Assembly: GCA_938039975.1 (NCBI GenBank)
Contig: CALHTM010000024.1
Location: 30,685 to 94,684, forward strand
Direction of reading: 5' to 3'
From: an uncultured Candidatus Saccharibacteria bacterium
GTDB taxonomy: Bacteria > Patescibacteriota > Saccharimonadia > Saccharimonadales > Saccharimonadaceae
DNA: 64,000 nt
This document shows, piece after piece, positions 35,675 through 43,342 of this stretch. The notes beneath the pieces were generated by a model. The model was not told the DNA's origin, did not search any database, and saw nothing but the letters and a program-made list of their open reading frames with translations. Numbering within the stretch: position 1 is the stretch's first letter; each line of letters opens with the position of its first letter. The position numbers and the translations under genes were made by a program.

Positions 35675-37186
35675 ATGATGAAAAGACAGTTACTCGAGAC
35701 TATTCACCTTGACAAAATCGTTGGTGGCGGGCAAGCACTAGGGACGCTGGCTGATGGCCGCAAATGCTTCGTATGGGGCGGATTGCCCGGCGAGACGGTT
35801 ACTGTCCGCATTACCAAAAAGAAGTCGCACTTCGTCGAAGCGATTGTCGAGGAGGTGATCTCACCGAGTCCCGACCGCATCCAGCCACGCGACCCGGACA
35901 GTTGTCTTTCGACCAGTCCGTGGCAGATTATGCCGCTCGAGATTGAGCAGGCGTACAAAAGGCAACTGATCGACGACGCCTTCACGCTGCATGGTATTGC
36001 ATTACCAGAGACAATTGACATTTATTGCGACAATGTTGCATATGGTTACCGCAACAAAGTTGAATTTAGCTGGTATAGCGAATCGGTAGTATCCCGAGCG
36101 GTATCTCAGAAAAAATCTGGGCTTGTCTCGGGTCCCGAATTATTTTCTGATAATAACCAAGAGATAGACGCAGATAGCGACCGTGAAGAATCATCTGGCG
36201 ATACGCTTGACTTGGCATTTTTCCGTCGCGGCAGCAAAGGCAAGATTGTCGTCGATGGTACGAGCTTAGCGCACCCTTCAATCAACAACTTGGCGCGTAC
36301 GATCCGTGATTTACTGCGCCATAAACGCGTCGCGGCTCGCCAGCTCAAAACCTTGCTCGTCCGCTGCGATCAATCGGGAAGTTGCGTATGGCAGTTGTAT
36401 GTTAAGGATCGCTTGCCCGAAATAATTACCGCTGATGAAGCCGCCAAATTACCGGCTCAGGGTGGGGAAATTATCTATTCCGATCCGCGCTCGCCAGCCA
36501 GCCGCATCACCGAGCGCTTGGCGCATTTCGGCAACACCACCTTGACTGATACTATCCTTGGCATACCATTCCGCTACGCCTGCGAAGGCTTTTTCCAAGT
36601 CAACATCCCGGTTTACGAGCAGGCGCTGCGCGATATGAAAGAGTGGGTGCCATATGATTGCAATAGCCAACACTCGGGTCGGCAGCTCGAGCACCATCAG
36701 AAAATAATCCGGGACCCACGTAAAGTTGCCCAGATTTTTTCTGAGGTGCTACTCGCTGCCGATCGACCAACTCTCGATCTCTACGCTGGCGTCGGCACTA
36801 TCGGTCTGACTATTGGCGGCGACAACGTCACGCTGGTGGAAATCAACGCCGACGCTGTCCGCGAAATGCAGCGCAACATCACCGAACTTGACCGCATCGA
36901 CGCCCGCGCTGTCCTTGCTCCCAGCGAACAAGCCCTCGACCACATTACAGGCAAGGAAATCGTCATCGTTGATCCGCCGCGCGCCGGCTTGCATCCCGAC
37001 GTTATTGCGACATTGTTACAACAGCTACCGCCGCGTATCATTTATCTCAGCTGCAATCCCGTCACCCAAGCCCGCGACGTCGCCTTACTCCAGCAAAGCT
37101 ACCAAATTGCCTGGCATCGCGGCTACAACTTTTTCCCGCGTACGCCGCATATTGAACACTTAATCATTCTTGATAAGAAGCCGTAA
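35675..37186 (+). CDS. RlmD/TrmA-type RNA uridine methyltransferase with two insertions
   Basis: A 503-residue SAM-dependent RNA m5U methyltransferase. TRAM domain at about 1-60, STSPWQIMP near 89 replacing the usual iron-sulfur start, YGYRNKVEFSW near 125, FFQVN near 307, LDLYAGVGTIGL (SAM motif I) near 364, IVDPPRAGLHP near 430 and LSCNPVTQARD (catalytic Cys) near 452. About 40 residues between EFSWYS and LDLAFFRRGSKG, and about 35 between MKEWVP and DRPTLDLYAG, are absent from typical relatives. Each contains one copy of the palindromic element described below. TATAAT (35665-35670) is 4 bases before the first ATG and 7 before the second (35678), which may be the true start. Confidence 0.88.
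   Translation: MMKRQLLETIHLDKIVGGGQALGTLADGRKCFVWGGLPGETVTVRITKKKSHFVEAIVEEVISPSPDRIQPRDPDSCLSTSPWQIMPLEIEQAYKRQLIDDAFTLHGIALPETIDIYCDNVAYGYRNKVEFSWYSESVVSRAVSQKKSGLVSGPELFSDNNQEIDADSDREESSGDTLDLAFFRRGSKGKIVVDGTSLAHPSINNLARTIRDLLRHKRVAARQLKTLLVRCDQSGSCVWQLYVKDRLPEIITADEAAKLPAQGGEIIYSDPRSPASRITERLAHFGNTTLTDTILGIPFRYACEGFFQVNIPVYEQALRDMKEWVPYDCNSQHSGRQLEHHQKIIRDPRKVAQIFSEVLLAADRPTLDLYAGVGTIGLTIGGDNVTLVEINADAVREMQRNITELDRIDARAVLAPSEQALDHITGKEIVIVDPPRAGLHPDVIATLLQQLPPRIIYLSCNPVTQARDVALLQQSYQIAWHRGYNFFPRTPHIEHLIILDKKP
36100..36158 (-). repeat. Palindromic element, copy A, inside the methyltransferase gene
   Basis: The 47-base core (36105-36151), read on the minus strand, matches copy B: ATCAGAAAATAAT, one differing base, CGGGACCC, a variable 8-base middle, then CCCAGATTTTTTCTGAG. 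The core folds on itself by CAGAAAA (36107-36113) with TTTTCTG (36143-36149), extended by GGTAT with AT-AACC. It is in the opposite orientation to copy B and keeps the reading frame open. Confidence 0.85.
36679..36762 (+). repeat. Palindromic element, copy B, inside the methyltransferase gene
   Basis: The 50-base core at 36696-36745 matches copy A with an 11-base middle in place of 8 (a 3-base difference, frame-neutral). It is nested in a long interrupted palindrome: TCGGCAGC (36679-36686) with GCTGCCGA (36755-36762), AGCACC (36690-36695) with GGTGCT (36745-36750), then CAGAAAA with TTTTCTG. It is translated as HHQKIIRDPRKVAQIFSE. Confidence 0.85.
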
Positions 37187-37262
37187 AGTTACTCTTTCTA
37201 TGCAGAGTTTATCTGGCTAATTCGAATGCAAGGCTAGCTAATTGCTGCTATACTATTAGGTG

Positions 37263-38237
37263 ATGTTTGACAAAGCCATTGACGCCATCAATAACGCGCA
37301 GAAAATTGTTGTAGTCCAAGCGGAAAATCCTGACGGTGATAGTATCGGCAGCAGCTTAGCCTTGGAAGAAATTCTAAGTGACCTCGGCAAAAATGTTCAG
37401 CTGCACTGTCCAGTCGATACACCGAAATACTTACGTTACATTCACGGCTGGGATCGAATAACTAGCGATTTTGACACGAGTGCCGACTTAGCAATTATCG
37501 TTGATACTAATGCTGAACTATTAATCAGTAAAAGTTTAAGTATGCCAGGTGTGCGTCATTTTCTTGAGACGCATCCCGTTATAGTGTTGGATCATCACGC
37601 AACTGATTCGACGCTGACTTTTGATGCTACTCATGTCAACCAGCCGGTAGTTGCAGCTGGCGAACTGATTTACAATCTAGCGCATACTGCCGGCTGGGTA
37701 ATTAATCCGCAAGCTGCAGAAAATATGCTGATTGCTATCATGAGCGATAGCCTAGGCTTAACAACGCAAAATACCACAGCCGACTCGTTTCGTGTCGCTG
37801 GCGAATTAACTGCGCTCGGTGCTAGCAACTCAGCTATTGAAGAACGACGCCGCGAATTTATGAAAAAGTCGCCAGAGATTTTGGCATATAAAGGTCGCTT
37901 GATTGAGCGTATCGAATATTTGCTCGATGGTAAATTAGCTATAATTCACATCCCGTGGGAAGAAATCCAGAAATATAGCGATCAGTATAATCCGAGCGTT
38001 CTAGTGCTCGACGAAATGCGTTTAGTCGAGGGGGTTGAAGTGGCTTGCGCTATCAAAACTTACCCTGACGGTAAATTAACCGGGAAATTACGCAGTAATA
38101 TGCCAGTATCAGAGCAGATAGCTGGATATTTCGGTGGCGGCGGACACGCTTATGCTGCAGGTTTTCGCGTATATGACGATTATGCAGTGATTGTGCACGA
38201 ACTAGTTGAGGCTGCGGATAAGTCTTTACGCGGGTAA
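37263..38237 (+). CDS. DHH-DHHA1 phosphoesterase (NrnA/oligoribonuclease-like)
   Basis: A 324-residue DHH phosphoesterase. Metal motifs: NPDGDSIGS (about 22-30), IVDTNAE near 79, LDHHATDST near 109; the DHHA1 substrate domain ends in FGGGGHAYAAGF near 292. NrnA-type members degrade nanoRNAs and dephosphorylate pAp; some cleave cyclic dinucleotides. Which applies is not visible. TATACT (37249-37254) is 8 bases before this ATG; a GTG directly in front (37260) is also in frame. Confidence 0.9.
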   Translation: MFDKAIDAINNAQKIVVVQAENPDGDSIGSSLALEEILSDLGKNVQLHCPVDTPKYLRYIHGWDRITSDFDTSADLAIIVDTNAELLISKSLSMPGVRHFLETHPVIVLDHHATDSTLTFDATHVNQPVVAAGELIYNLAHTAGWVINPQAAENMLIAIMSDSLGLTTQNTTADSFRVAGELTALGASNSAIEERRREFMKKSPEILAYKGRLIERIEYLLDGKLAIIHIPWEEIQKYSDQYNPSVLVLDEMRLVEGVEVACAIKTYPDGKLTGKLRSNMPVSEQIAGYFGGGGHAYAAGFRVYDDYAVIVHELVEAADKSLRG

Positions 38238-38255
38238 TTTGTCTATATTTAAATT

Positions 38256-38287
38256 AAAAAACCGCTAGCGTAGTTGTAGCGGTTTTT
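38256..38287. terminator. Bidirectional terminator between converging genes
   Basis: AAAAAACCGCTA (38256-38267) and TAGCGGTTTTT (38277-38287) form a strong stem with a 9-base loop, between the DHH gene and the second LysM-CHAP gene, which converge. Confidence 0.9.
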
Positions 38288-38310
38288 CTAATTCGACTAG
38301 TTATAATTAT

Positions 38311-39189
38311 TTAGTAGATGAATTGTCCGAATGTACCTGGTCTTACTGTACGTTTGTTGTAATTGCCAGCGCGGTAATTCCAACCCATTTCTGAAACAGT
38401 ATAGCTGCCATCGCTATTAACCGACTCGACGTAAGCAACATGGCCGTTTGTCACCGCGACAGCTCCAGCGCGCGGGGCGCTACCAGTTGATTTACCGGCA
38501 GCTTGAGCGCTGGAAATCCAACCATAACCAGCATTGCCATATACAGCGACGTCTGGGCGGCGGCTGTGAACGTAATCGGTGCACCACATGCCGTTGCCGA
38601 CGTAGTAGCTTGACGAGTTAATCGGCTTTGAGCTATACGATCGCGTAGTAACTGTAGAAGTCCGAGCTGATGGCACCGCTGCGTTAGAGCTGGCGGCTGC
38701 TTGTTGCGCTGCAACGATAGCTGACGAGCGGTCTGGCAAGACCTCTTCTGCGCTAGGAATTCGCAGCTTCTGCCCTATGTCAATAGCATTTGGGTTACCG
38801 AGCGACTCGTTGGCGTCAAAGATACGCGTCCAGGTTGTATTGTATTTTTCGGCAATTGATGCCAAGCTATCGCCGGCGGCTACTATCGCGTAGGTTGGTT
38901 GTTCAATTGGTTTTGTCTCGTTAGATTTGTCCTTTGGTGTAGACGATGTTTTTTTGGCTTTATCGTCATCAACTCCGCTGGTTTGCTTTTCGTCCGCTTT
39001 TGCTAGCAAAGCTTTCTTGTTTTGGGTAGCTAGCAGCGGTGTTCTCCTTGCGATTGTTAATTTATTTTTATTTTGCTGTGCGAGTAGTAGCGAGCGGCCC
39101 GTACTCGTTTCGGCATAGGCTGGGTGTGTTGCTATTAAGCATATTGCACCAGCGGCGCCGAGTGTCGTCAAGACCCCGTATAAACGCAT
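38311..39189 (-). CDS. Secreted LysM-CHAP cell-wall hydrolase
   Basis: A 292-residue exported murein hydrolase. Residues 1-26 are a signal peptide ending in PAYA-E. A Lys/Thr/Ala linker precedes one LysM domain (about 98-145, AGDSLASIAEKYNTTW). After a Ser/Ala linker the CHAP domain starts near 190: GNGMWCTDYVHSRR with the catalytic Cys, TNGHVAYVESV with the His and SEMGWNYRAG with the Glu. Unlike the 9-kb gene it has a cleavable signal and one LysM. AAGGAG precedes the ATG and a folded leader lies upstream. Confidence 0.9.
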   Translation of the reverse strand: MRLYGVLTTLGAAGAICLIATHPAYAETSTGRSLLLAQQNKNKLTIARRTPLLATQNKKALLAKADEKQTSGVDDDKAKKTSSTPKDKSNETKPIEQPTYAIVAAGDSLASIAEKYNTTWTRIFDANESLGNPNAIDIGQKLRIPSAEEVLPDRSSAIVAAQQAAASSNAAVPSARTSTVTTRSYSSKPINSSSYYVGNGMWCTDYVHSRRPDVAVYGNAGYGWISSAQAAGKSTGSAPRAGAVAVTNGHVAYVESVNSDGSYTVSEMGWNYRAGNYNKRTVRPGTFGQFIY

Positions 39190-39330
39190 AATTATCTCCT
39201 TGGTTAAATACCCCCACGGATAGGCTAAACTTCAAATACTCGTGGATTTATGTCCTGGCTTATTATTGTTTTAATCGTAATTTTCACAGGACATGAGACC
39301 AATCATAGCAAAACGTAGTATTTTGGTCAA
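39190..39330 (-). promoter_or_regulatory. Promoter and folded leader of the second LysM-CHAP gene
   Basis: On the minus strand TTGACC (39325-39330), 17-base spacer, TATGAT (39302-39307). The predicted leader of about 105 bases folds into ATGTCCTG/CAGGACAT (8 base pairs, 29-base loop) and CCACG/CGTGG, the second just before the AAGGAG site. No known riboswitch class was recognised. No other gene fits in this intergenic stretch. Confidence 0.65.
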
Positions 39331-39396
39331 TAATTTTATAGTGGTAATGCTACACTACCTCTGGAAAATTAGGTGGACTTTCTAGTTATTTTTTGG

Positions 39397-39473
39397 TATA
39401 ATTTTAGACGTTTTATTAAATCAATGTTGGGAGACGTCAAGTCGCTTGTACCACAGAAAGGATTAAATATCTG
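39397..39473 (+). promoter_or_regulatory. rplA promoter and possible L1-binding leader
   Basis: TGGTATAAT (TATAAT at 39397-39402) starts a leader near 39409. GACGT near the transcript start can pair with ACGTC about 25 bases on, and TTGGGAG...ACCACAG resembles the UGGGAG/ACCAC arrangement in front of L1 genes of other bacteria, where L1 binds its own mRNA. AAAGGA follows before the ATG. Confidence 0.5.
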
Positions 39474-40445
39474 ATGGCTAAAAAAGCCGAATTATTAGAA
39501 AAAGCTGCCGAGCTTAAGCTTGACGTCAGCGAAAAAAATACTATAGCCGAGATTGAAACGGCAATTGCTGCCGCTGAAAAGCACTCAGTCCGCGAAGCGA
39601 CAGTTGCCAAAGCTGGTAAGCGCAGCGCCAAAGCTATCGAAGAGGCTGAAGCTAAAGCTGAAAAAGAAGCTCGCAAAGAAGCTGGTGATACTACGCCGCA
39701 GGGCGACGCCGAAGCAGCTGTCAAAAAAGGTCCAGCGCCAAAGGTTCGTCCGTTGATTGAACGCCGCGGCAAAGCTTACCGCCAGGCTGCCGAAAAAGTT
39801 GAAAAAGACAAGGCCTACACGCTCGCCGATGCTATCAAACTTGCTACCGAAACCAATCCGAGTAAATTTGACGCTAGCGTTGAAATTCACGTTCGTTTAG
39901 GCGTCGATCCGCGTCAAGCCGACCAAAATATTCGTTCGACCGTAGTCCTGCCTCACGGTACCGGCAAGACTGTCCGAGTAGCTGTTTTCGCAGCTGACAC
40001 TGATGCCGACAAAGCCAAAAAAGCTGGTGCCGATCTGGCTGGCGATGAGGCTATTGTCAAACTTCTTGACAAGGGCACGCTTGATTTTGACGTCTTAATC
40101 GCTACGCCAGCCTACATGCCAAAACTCGGTAAGTACGCTCGTTTGCTCGGCCCGAAAGGCTTGATGCCGAATCCGAAGAGCGGTACTGTCTCGACCGACG
40201 TCGCCAAGGCTACCGAGGAGGCTAAAGCTGGCAAGGTAGAATATCGTGTCGACAAGCAGGCTGCTATCCACCTCGGTGTTGGTAAAATTAGCTTCGGCGC
40301 TGAAAAATTGCTTGAAAACGCTAACACCTTCTTTGCTAGCTTGCAGGCGCAGAAGCCGTCCTCTATTAAGGGTGTTTACATTAAATCGGTTGCCGTCGCT
40401 ACTACGATGGGCCCCGGTATCAAAGTTGATTATCAAGCAAAATAA
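39474..40445 (+). CDS. rplA: Ribosomal protein L1 with long N-terminal extension
   Basis: A 323-residue L1; most bacterial L1 proteins have about 230. The L1 core begins near residue 98 (RGKAYRQAAEKVEKDKAY) and has GLMPNPKSGTV and VEYRVDKQAAIHLGVGK. The first 95 residues are extra: residues 1-36 (AELLEKAAELKLDVSEKNT) resemble a HeH/SAP-like helix-loop-helix, followed by an Ala/Lys/Glu-rich linker. Usually rplK is directly upstream and rplJ-rplL downstream; here rplA is alone with its own promoter, leader and terminator, about 5 kb from rplJ. Confidence 0.95.
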   Translation: MAKKAELLEKAAELKLDVSEKNTIAEIETAIAAAEKHSVREATVAKAGKRSAKAIEEAEAKAEKEARKEAGDTTPQGDAEAAVKKGPAPKVRPLIERRGKAYRQAAEKVEKDKAYTLADAIKLATETNPSKFDASVEIHVRLGVDPRQADQNIRSTVVLPHGTGKTVRVAVFAADTDADKAKKAGADLAGDEAIVKLLDKGTLDFDVLIATPAYMPKLGKYARLLGPKGLMPNPKSGTVSTDVAKATEEAKAGKVEYRVDKQAAIHLGVGKISFGAEKLLENANTFFASLQAQKPSSIKGVYIKSVAVATTMGPGIKVDYQAK

Positions 40446-40458
40446 ACTCATATAATTT

Positions 40459-40490
40459 TAGAGCGAGACCTAGCATCTCGCTCTATTTTT
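40459..40490 (+). terminator. Intrinsic terminator between rplA and thyA
   Basis: TAGAGCGAG (40459-40467) pairs perfectly with CTCGCTCTA (40477-40485), followed by TTTTT. A TATAAT at 40451-40456 lies just before it, so a thyA transcript starting there would contain this hairpin in its leader. Confidence 0.9.
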
Positions 40491-40505
40491 AGAAGGAGGG
40501 TAGGA

Positions 40506-41324
40506 ATGAGACAATATCTTGATTTACTTGACCGTATTCTAGTAGAAGGTGTCGAAAAGTATGACCGGACAGGTACTGGTACGCTCAGTATCTTCGGGCA
40601 TATGATGCGTTTTGATTTGCGCGAGGGTTTTCCACTACTTACTACTAAAAAGCTCTTTACCAAAGGTATCTTCGGCGAGTTAATTTGGTTTTTGCGGGGC
40701 GATACTAACGTGCACTGGCTGCAAGAGCGCGGAATTCATATCTGGGACGAGTGGGCTAACGAGAACGGCGATCTCGGTCCAGTTTACGGCGCGCAGTGGC
40801 GGGCATGGCCAGCGCCTAATGGTGAACATATTGACCAGATTGCTAACATTATTGATCAACTACGCACCAATCCAGACTCGCGGCGACTAATCGTTACCGC
40901 GTGGAATCCTGCCGAAGTAGACAACATGGCTTTACCGCCGTGCCACATGTTATTTCAATTCTACACCACACCCGCTGATCCCAATGACTCCGACCAGCGG
41001 CGCTGGTTATCGTGCCGGCTTGATCAGCGATCGTGCGATACATTTCTGGGCGTCCCATTCAACATCGCTAGCTACGCTCTGCTGACTATGATAATTGCAC
41101 AGCAGGTTGATATGCGGCCGCGTGAATTTGTTTGGATGGGCGGCGATGTTCACTTGTATTTGAATCATCTTGAGCAAGCAAAACTTCAGTTGACACGCCA
41201 ACCGCGTACGCTGCCAACTCTCGACATCACGCCAAAACCATCAATCGATGATTATGATCTTGATGATTTCAAGTTAAAAAACTACGATCCATGGCCGGCC
41301 ATCAAAGCGCCAATTTCAGTCTAA
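40506..41324 (+). CDS. thyA: Thymidylate synthase
   Basis: A 272-residue ThyA that methylates dUMP using methylene-tetrahydrofolate. DRTGTGTLSIFGHMMRFDLR (about 19-38) binds the dUMP phosphate, LPPCHMLFQFY (about 142-152) holds the catalytic Cys, LDQRSCDTFLGVPFNIASYA gives the RRSxDxxLGxPFN segment with one Arg replaced by Gln, and GDVHLYLNHLEQ is the folate/dUMP end. AGAAGGAGGG precedes the ATG. The DHFR gene that regenerates its folate lies just downstream on the opposite strand. Confidence 0.97.
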   Translation: MRQYLDLLDRILVEGVEKYDRTGTGTLSIFGHMMRFDLREGFPLLTTKKLFTKGIFGELIWFLRGDTNVHWLQERGIHIWDEWANENGDLGPVYGAQWRAWPAPNGEHIDQIANIIDQLRTNPDSRRLIVTAWNPAEVDNMALPPCHMLFQFYTTPADPNDSDQRRWLSCRLDQRSCDTFLGVPFNIASYALLTMIIAQQVDMRPREFVWMGGDVHLYLNHLEQAKLQLTRQPRTLPTLDITPKPSIDDYDLDDFKLKNYDPWPAIKAPISV

Positions 41325-41343
41325 ATATTGCTACATAGCAAGA

Positions 41344-41841
41344 CTACTTTTCATATATCGCAAATATATAAGGATAAGTGTTAGTATCATCAGCAGCATG
41401 TGATTCTTCTGATGTCTTACGCCAAGTATCGTCAAGCTCGGGGAAAAATGTATCCGCTGGAAGTTCTGCGTCGACTTCTGTAGCATATATTCTACTTACC
41501 GCATTTGATTTGAGTGCGGCCGCGTAAACGGTTGCTCCGCCAATGATGTATATTGTATCTTTGCTTGCCATTTGCAGAGCGTTTTCTAGCGAGCTAGCTG
41601 TAGCGATACCATCCAGCTTGGAATGAGTTAATACGATATTTTGGCGATTCGGCAGCGGGCGGCCAATAGATTCATAAGTTTTACGACCCATGATTACTGT
41701 ACCGCCAGTGGTTAATTGGCGGAAATGCTGCAGATCTGCCGGCAAACTGCGCCCCCACGGCAGTTTGTTGTCAATGCCAATACCGCGCTGGCGATCGTAG
41801 GCGACTACTATGCTGCACTGCTTTTTCTGATCGCGTTCCAT
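41344..41841 (-). CDS. folA: Dihydrofolate reductase
   Basis: A 165-residue DHFR that regenerates tetrahydrofolate after ThyA. SIVVAYDRQRGIGIDNKLPW (about 11-30) is the substrate loop, VIMGRKTYESIGRPLPNRQN (about 52-71) the NADPH region, and IYIIGGATVYAAAL (about 98-111) the GG motif. The frame stays open for another 132 bases, but TATGAT (41849-41854) ends 7 bases before this ATG, so the extension is not used. It diverges from the dCTP deaminase-like gene and converges on thyA. Confidence 0.94.
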   Translation of the reverse strand: MERDQKKQCSIVVAYDRQRGIGIDNKLPWGRSLPADLQHFRQLTTGGTVIMGRKTYESIGRPLPNRQNIVLTHSKLDGIATASSLENALQMASKDTIYIIGGATVYAAALKSNAVSRIYATEVDAELPADTFFPELDDTWRKTSEESHAADDTNTYPYIFAIYEK

Positions 41842-41848
41842 CAACTTA

Positions 41849-41895
41849 ATCATATCACAGGCTAGTTGTGTAAGCGGTAGCGGTGAATGTATAAT
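41849..41895. promoter_or_regulatory. Divergent folA/dcd promoters
   Basis: Minus strand: TGATATGAT with TATGAT at 41849-41854 for folA. Plus strand: TTGTGT (41866-41871), 18-base spacer, TATAAT (41890-41895) for the dcd-like gene. Both boxes end 7-8 bases before their start codons. Confidence 0.72.
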
Positions 41896-41903
41896 GAAAA
41901 GAC

Positions 41904-42662
41904 ATGAAAACAGATTCGACCGAATTATCGCAGCCAACTGGCATTTATAGCGATAGAGAAATCGCAGCAGCACTAGCAGATGGTCATATAGTTTGCGACC
42001 CAGCGCCAGCGCGTATCAATGGTAGTAGTGTTGATGTAACGCTTGGCTATTATTTTTATAGAGCTGGCAGTCAGGGGAAGGAAAGGTTGTTTAATCCATT
42101 CGACGAAACTGACGTTCGGCGCTACTTTGGTGAATACAAAATTGCCAAGCCGTGGCACGAAGTTCGCCGCCGAATTACTGATCAAGGTGTCGCTGGCATT
42201 GATAGCATCAAAGGTATTAATGACAATCATCCGGTCATCGTCTTGCGGCCAAACGAGCGAATCCTGGCGCATACCCATGAATTTATTGGCATTCTGCCGC
42301 CAGGTACTACCAGTATGCAGGCTCGTAGTACTACTGGCCGTATTGGCATCTCGGCTTGCTACTGCGCTGGTTGGGGTGATCCAGGCTATATTAACCGCTG
42401 GACTATGGAGGTTCATAATCTCAACGAAAATGAGTACATTGTGCTGCCAGTTGGCTATCGTATAGCGCAAATTGTCTTTAGTGCTACCGGACCAGTGGCT
42501 ACCGAATACGCCAAGGCTTCTGGTAATTATCAAGCTAATATTAGCGCTGATCTTGCTGCTGTTAAGGCTGCTTGGCGGCCGTGGATGCTGTTGCCGCGAG
42601 CTTACGCCTCGCCGGTAAAATTACCGCAACCCGTCTCTGGCCTTAGCGAAGGATTACTGTAA
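41904..42662 (+). CDS. dcd: dCTP deaminase/dUTPase-family protein
   Basis: A 252-residue trimeric dUTPase-fold protein. PARINGSSVDVTLG (about 34-47) is the N-terminal Dcd strand, ILAHTHEFIGILP follows, MQARSTTGRIG (about 140-150) is the phosphate-binding loop (usually RSSxxRxG), and MEVHNLNENEYIVLPVGYRIAQIVF the core strands with the usual catalytic Glu position. It would yield dUMP or dUTP for ThyA. It is longer than E. coli Dcd (193 residues), with an extra C-terminal helix; the choice between deaminase and bifunctional enzyme is open. tmk follows after 17 bases. Confidence 0.85.
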   Translation: MKTDSTELSQPTGIYSDREIAAALADGHIVCDPAPARINGSSVDVTLGYYFYRAGSQGKERLFNPFDETDVRRYFGEYKIAKPWHEVRRRITDQGVAGIDSIKGINDNHPVIVLRPNERILAHTHEFIGILPPGTTSMQARSTTGRIGISACYCAGWGDPGYINRWTMEVHNLNENEYIVLPVGYRIAQIVFSATGPVATEYAKASGNYQANISADLAAVKAAWRPWMLLPRAYASPVKLPQPVSGLSEGLL

Positions 42663-42679
42663 AGGCTGGAGATTGTGTA

Positions 42680-43342
42680 ATGAGCGGTACTTATATCGTC
42701 ATTGAAGGGAACGATGGTACAGGCAAATCAACCCAAGCTGAATTGCTAGCTGATTACTGCCGCCAGCAAGGCCGGGAAGTGATAATTGTAGAGGAGCCCG
42801 GCAGCGACGACCCAGATAAAACCACGCCCATTGCTAGCTACTTGCGCTCACTAATCAAAAATGGCACTCTAGCCCGCGATCCTGAAATCAACCTAGCGCT
42901 ATTTAGCGCTGCTCGCCGCGAACTATGGCAACAAAAAATTGCGCCAGCCTTAAATCGCGACGCTGTTGTCATTTCGGCGCGTAACTATATTTCAACTTTA
43001 GCCTATCAAGGTTATGGCGAGGGAGTTAATACGGATCATATTATGGCAATTACTAAACTTTTTACAGACGAACGTTACATGAAGCCGGATTTCATTATTA
43101 TTTTGACCCTTGACAACGAGAGCGAACGTAAAAAACGAATTACTAAGCGTAGCCAAAGTATAGACACTCCAGATACTTTCGAATCGCGTAGTAGTAATTT
43201 TCAGAAACGCGTTGATGCCGCCTATCGTACAATTGCTAGCGAATTGCCCTCATCTTATGTCATAGAATGTTATGACAATGGTTATTGCAAGACAGCCGAG
43301 CAAATAAACGTTGAAATTCAATCAATTGTTCAGCAGCTATAA
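42680..43342 (+). CDS. tmk: Thymidylate kinase
   Basis: A 220-residue thymidylate kinase family protein that phosphorylates dTMP. VIEGNDGTGKSTQAELLADY (about 7-26) is the P-loop, VIIVEEPGSDD (about 34-44) the DR/E-type motif, ISARNYISTLAYQGYGEG (about 95-112) the dTMP-binding segment (usually DRYxxSxxAYQ), and ILTLDNESERKKR the lid helix. The D of the DRY motif is replaced (SARNY). It completes the dTMP cluster after thyA, folA and dcd, and its stop overlaps the converging Rel-like gene by 6 bases. Confidence 0.9.
   Translation: MSGTYIVIEGNDGTGKSTQAELLADYCRQQGREVIIVEEPGSDDPDKTTPIASYLRSLIKNGTLARDPEINLALFSAARRELWQQKIAPALNRDAVVISARNYISTLAYQGYGEGVNTDHIMAITKLFTDERYMKPDFIIILTLDNESERKKRITKRSQSIDTPDTFESRSSNFQKRVDAAYRTIASELPSSYVIECYDNGYCKTAEQINVEIQSIVQQL

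Noticed and set aside
41842..41973. Upstream extension of the folA frame
   Set aside because: It spans the folA -10 box and the divergent dcd promoter and start; no homology to DHFR in these residues.
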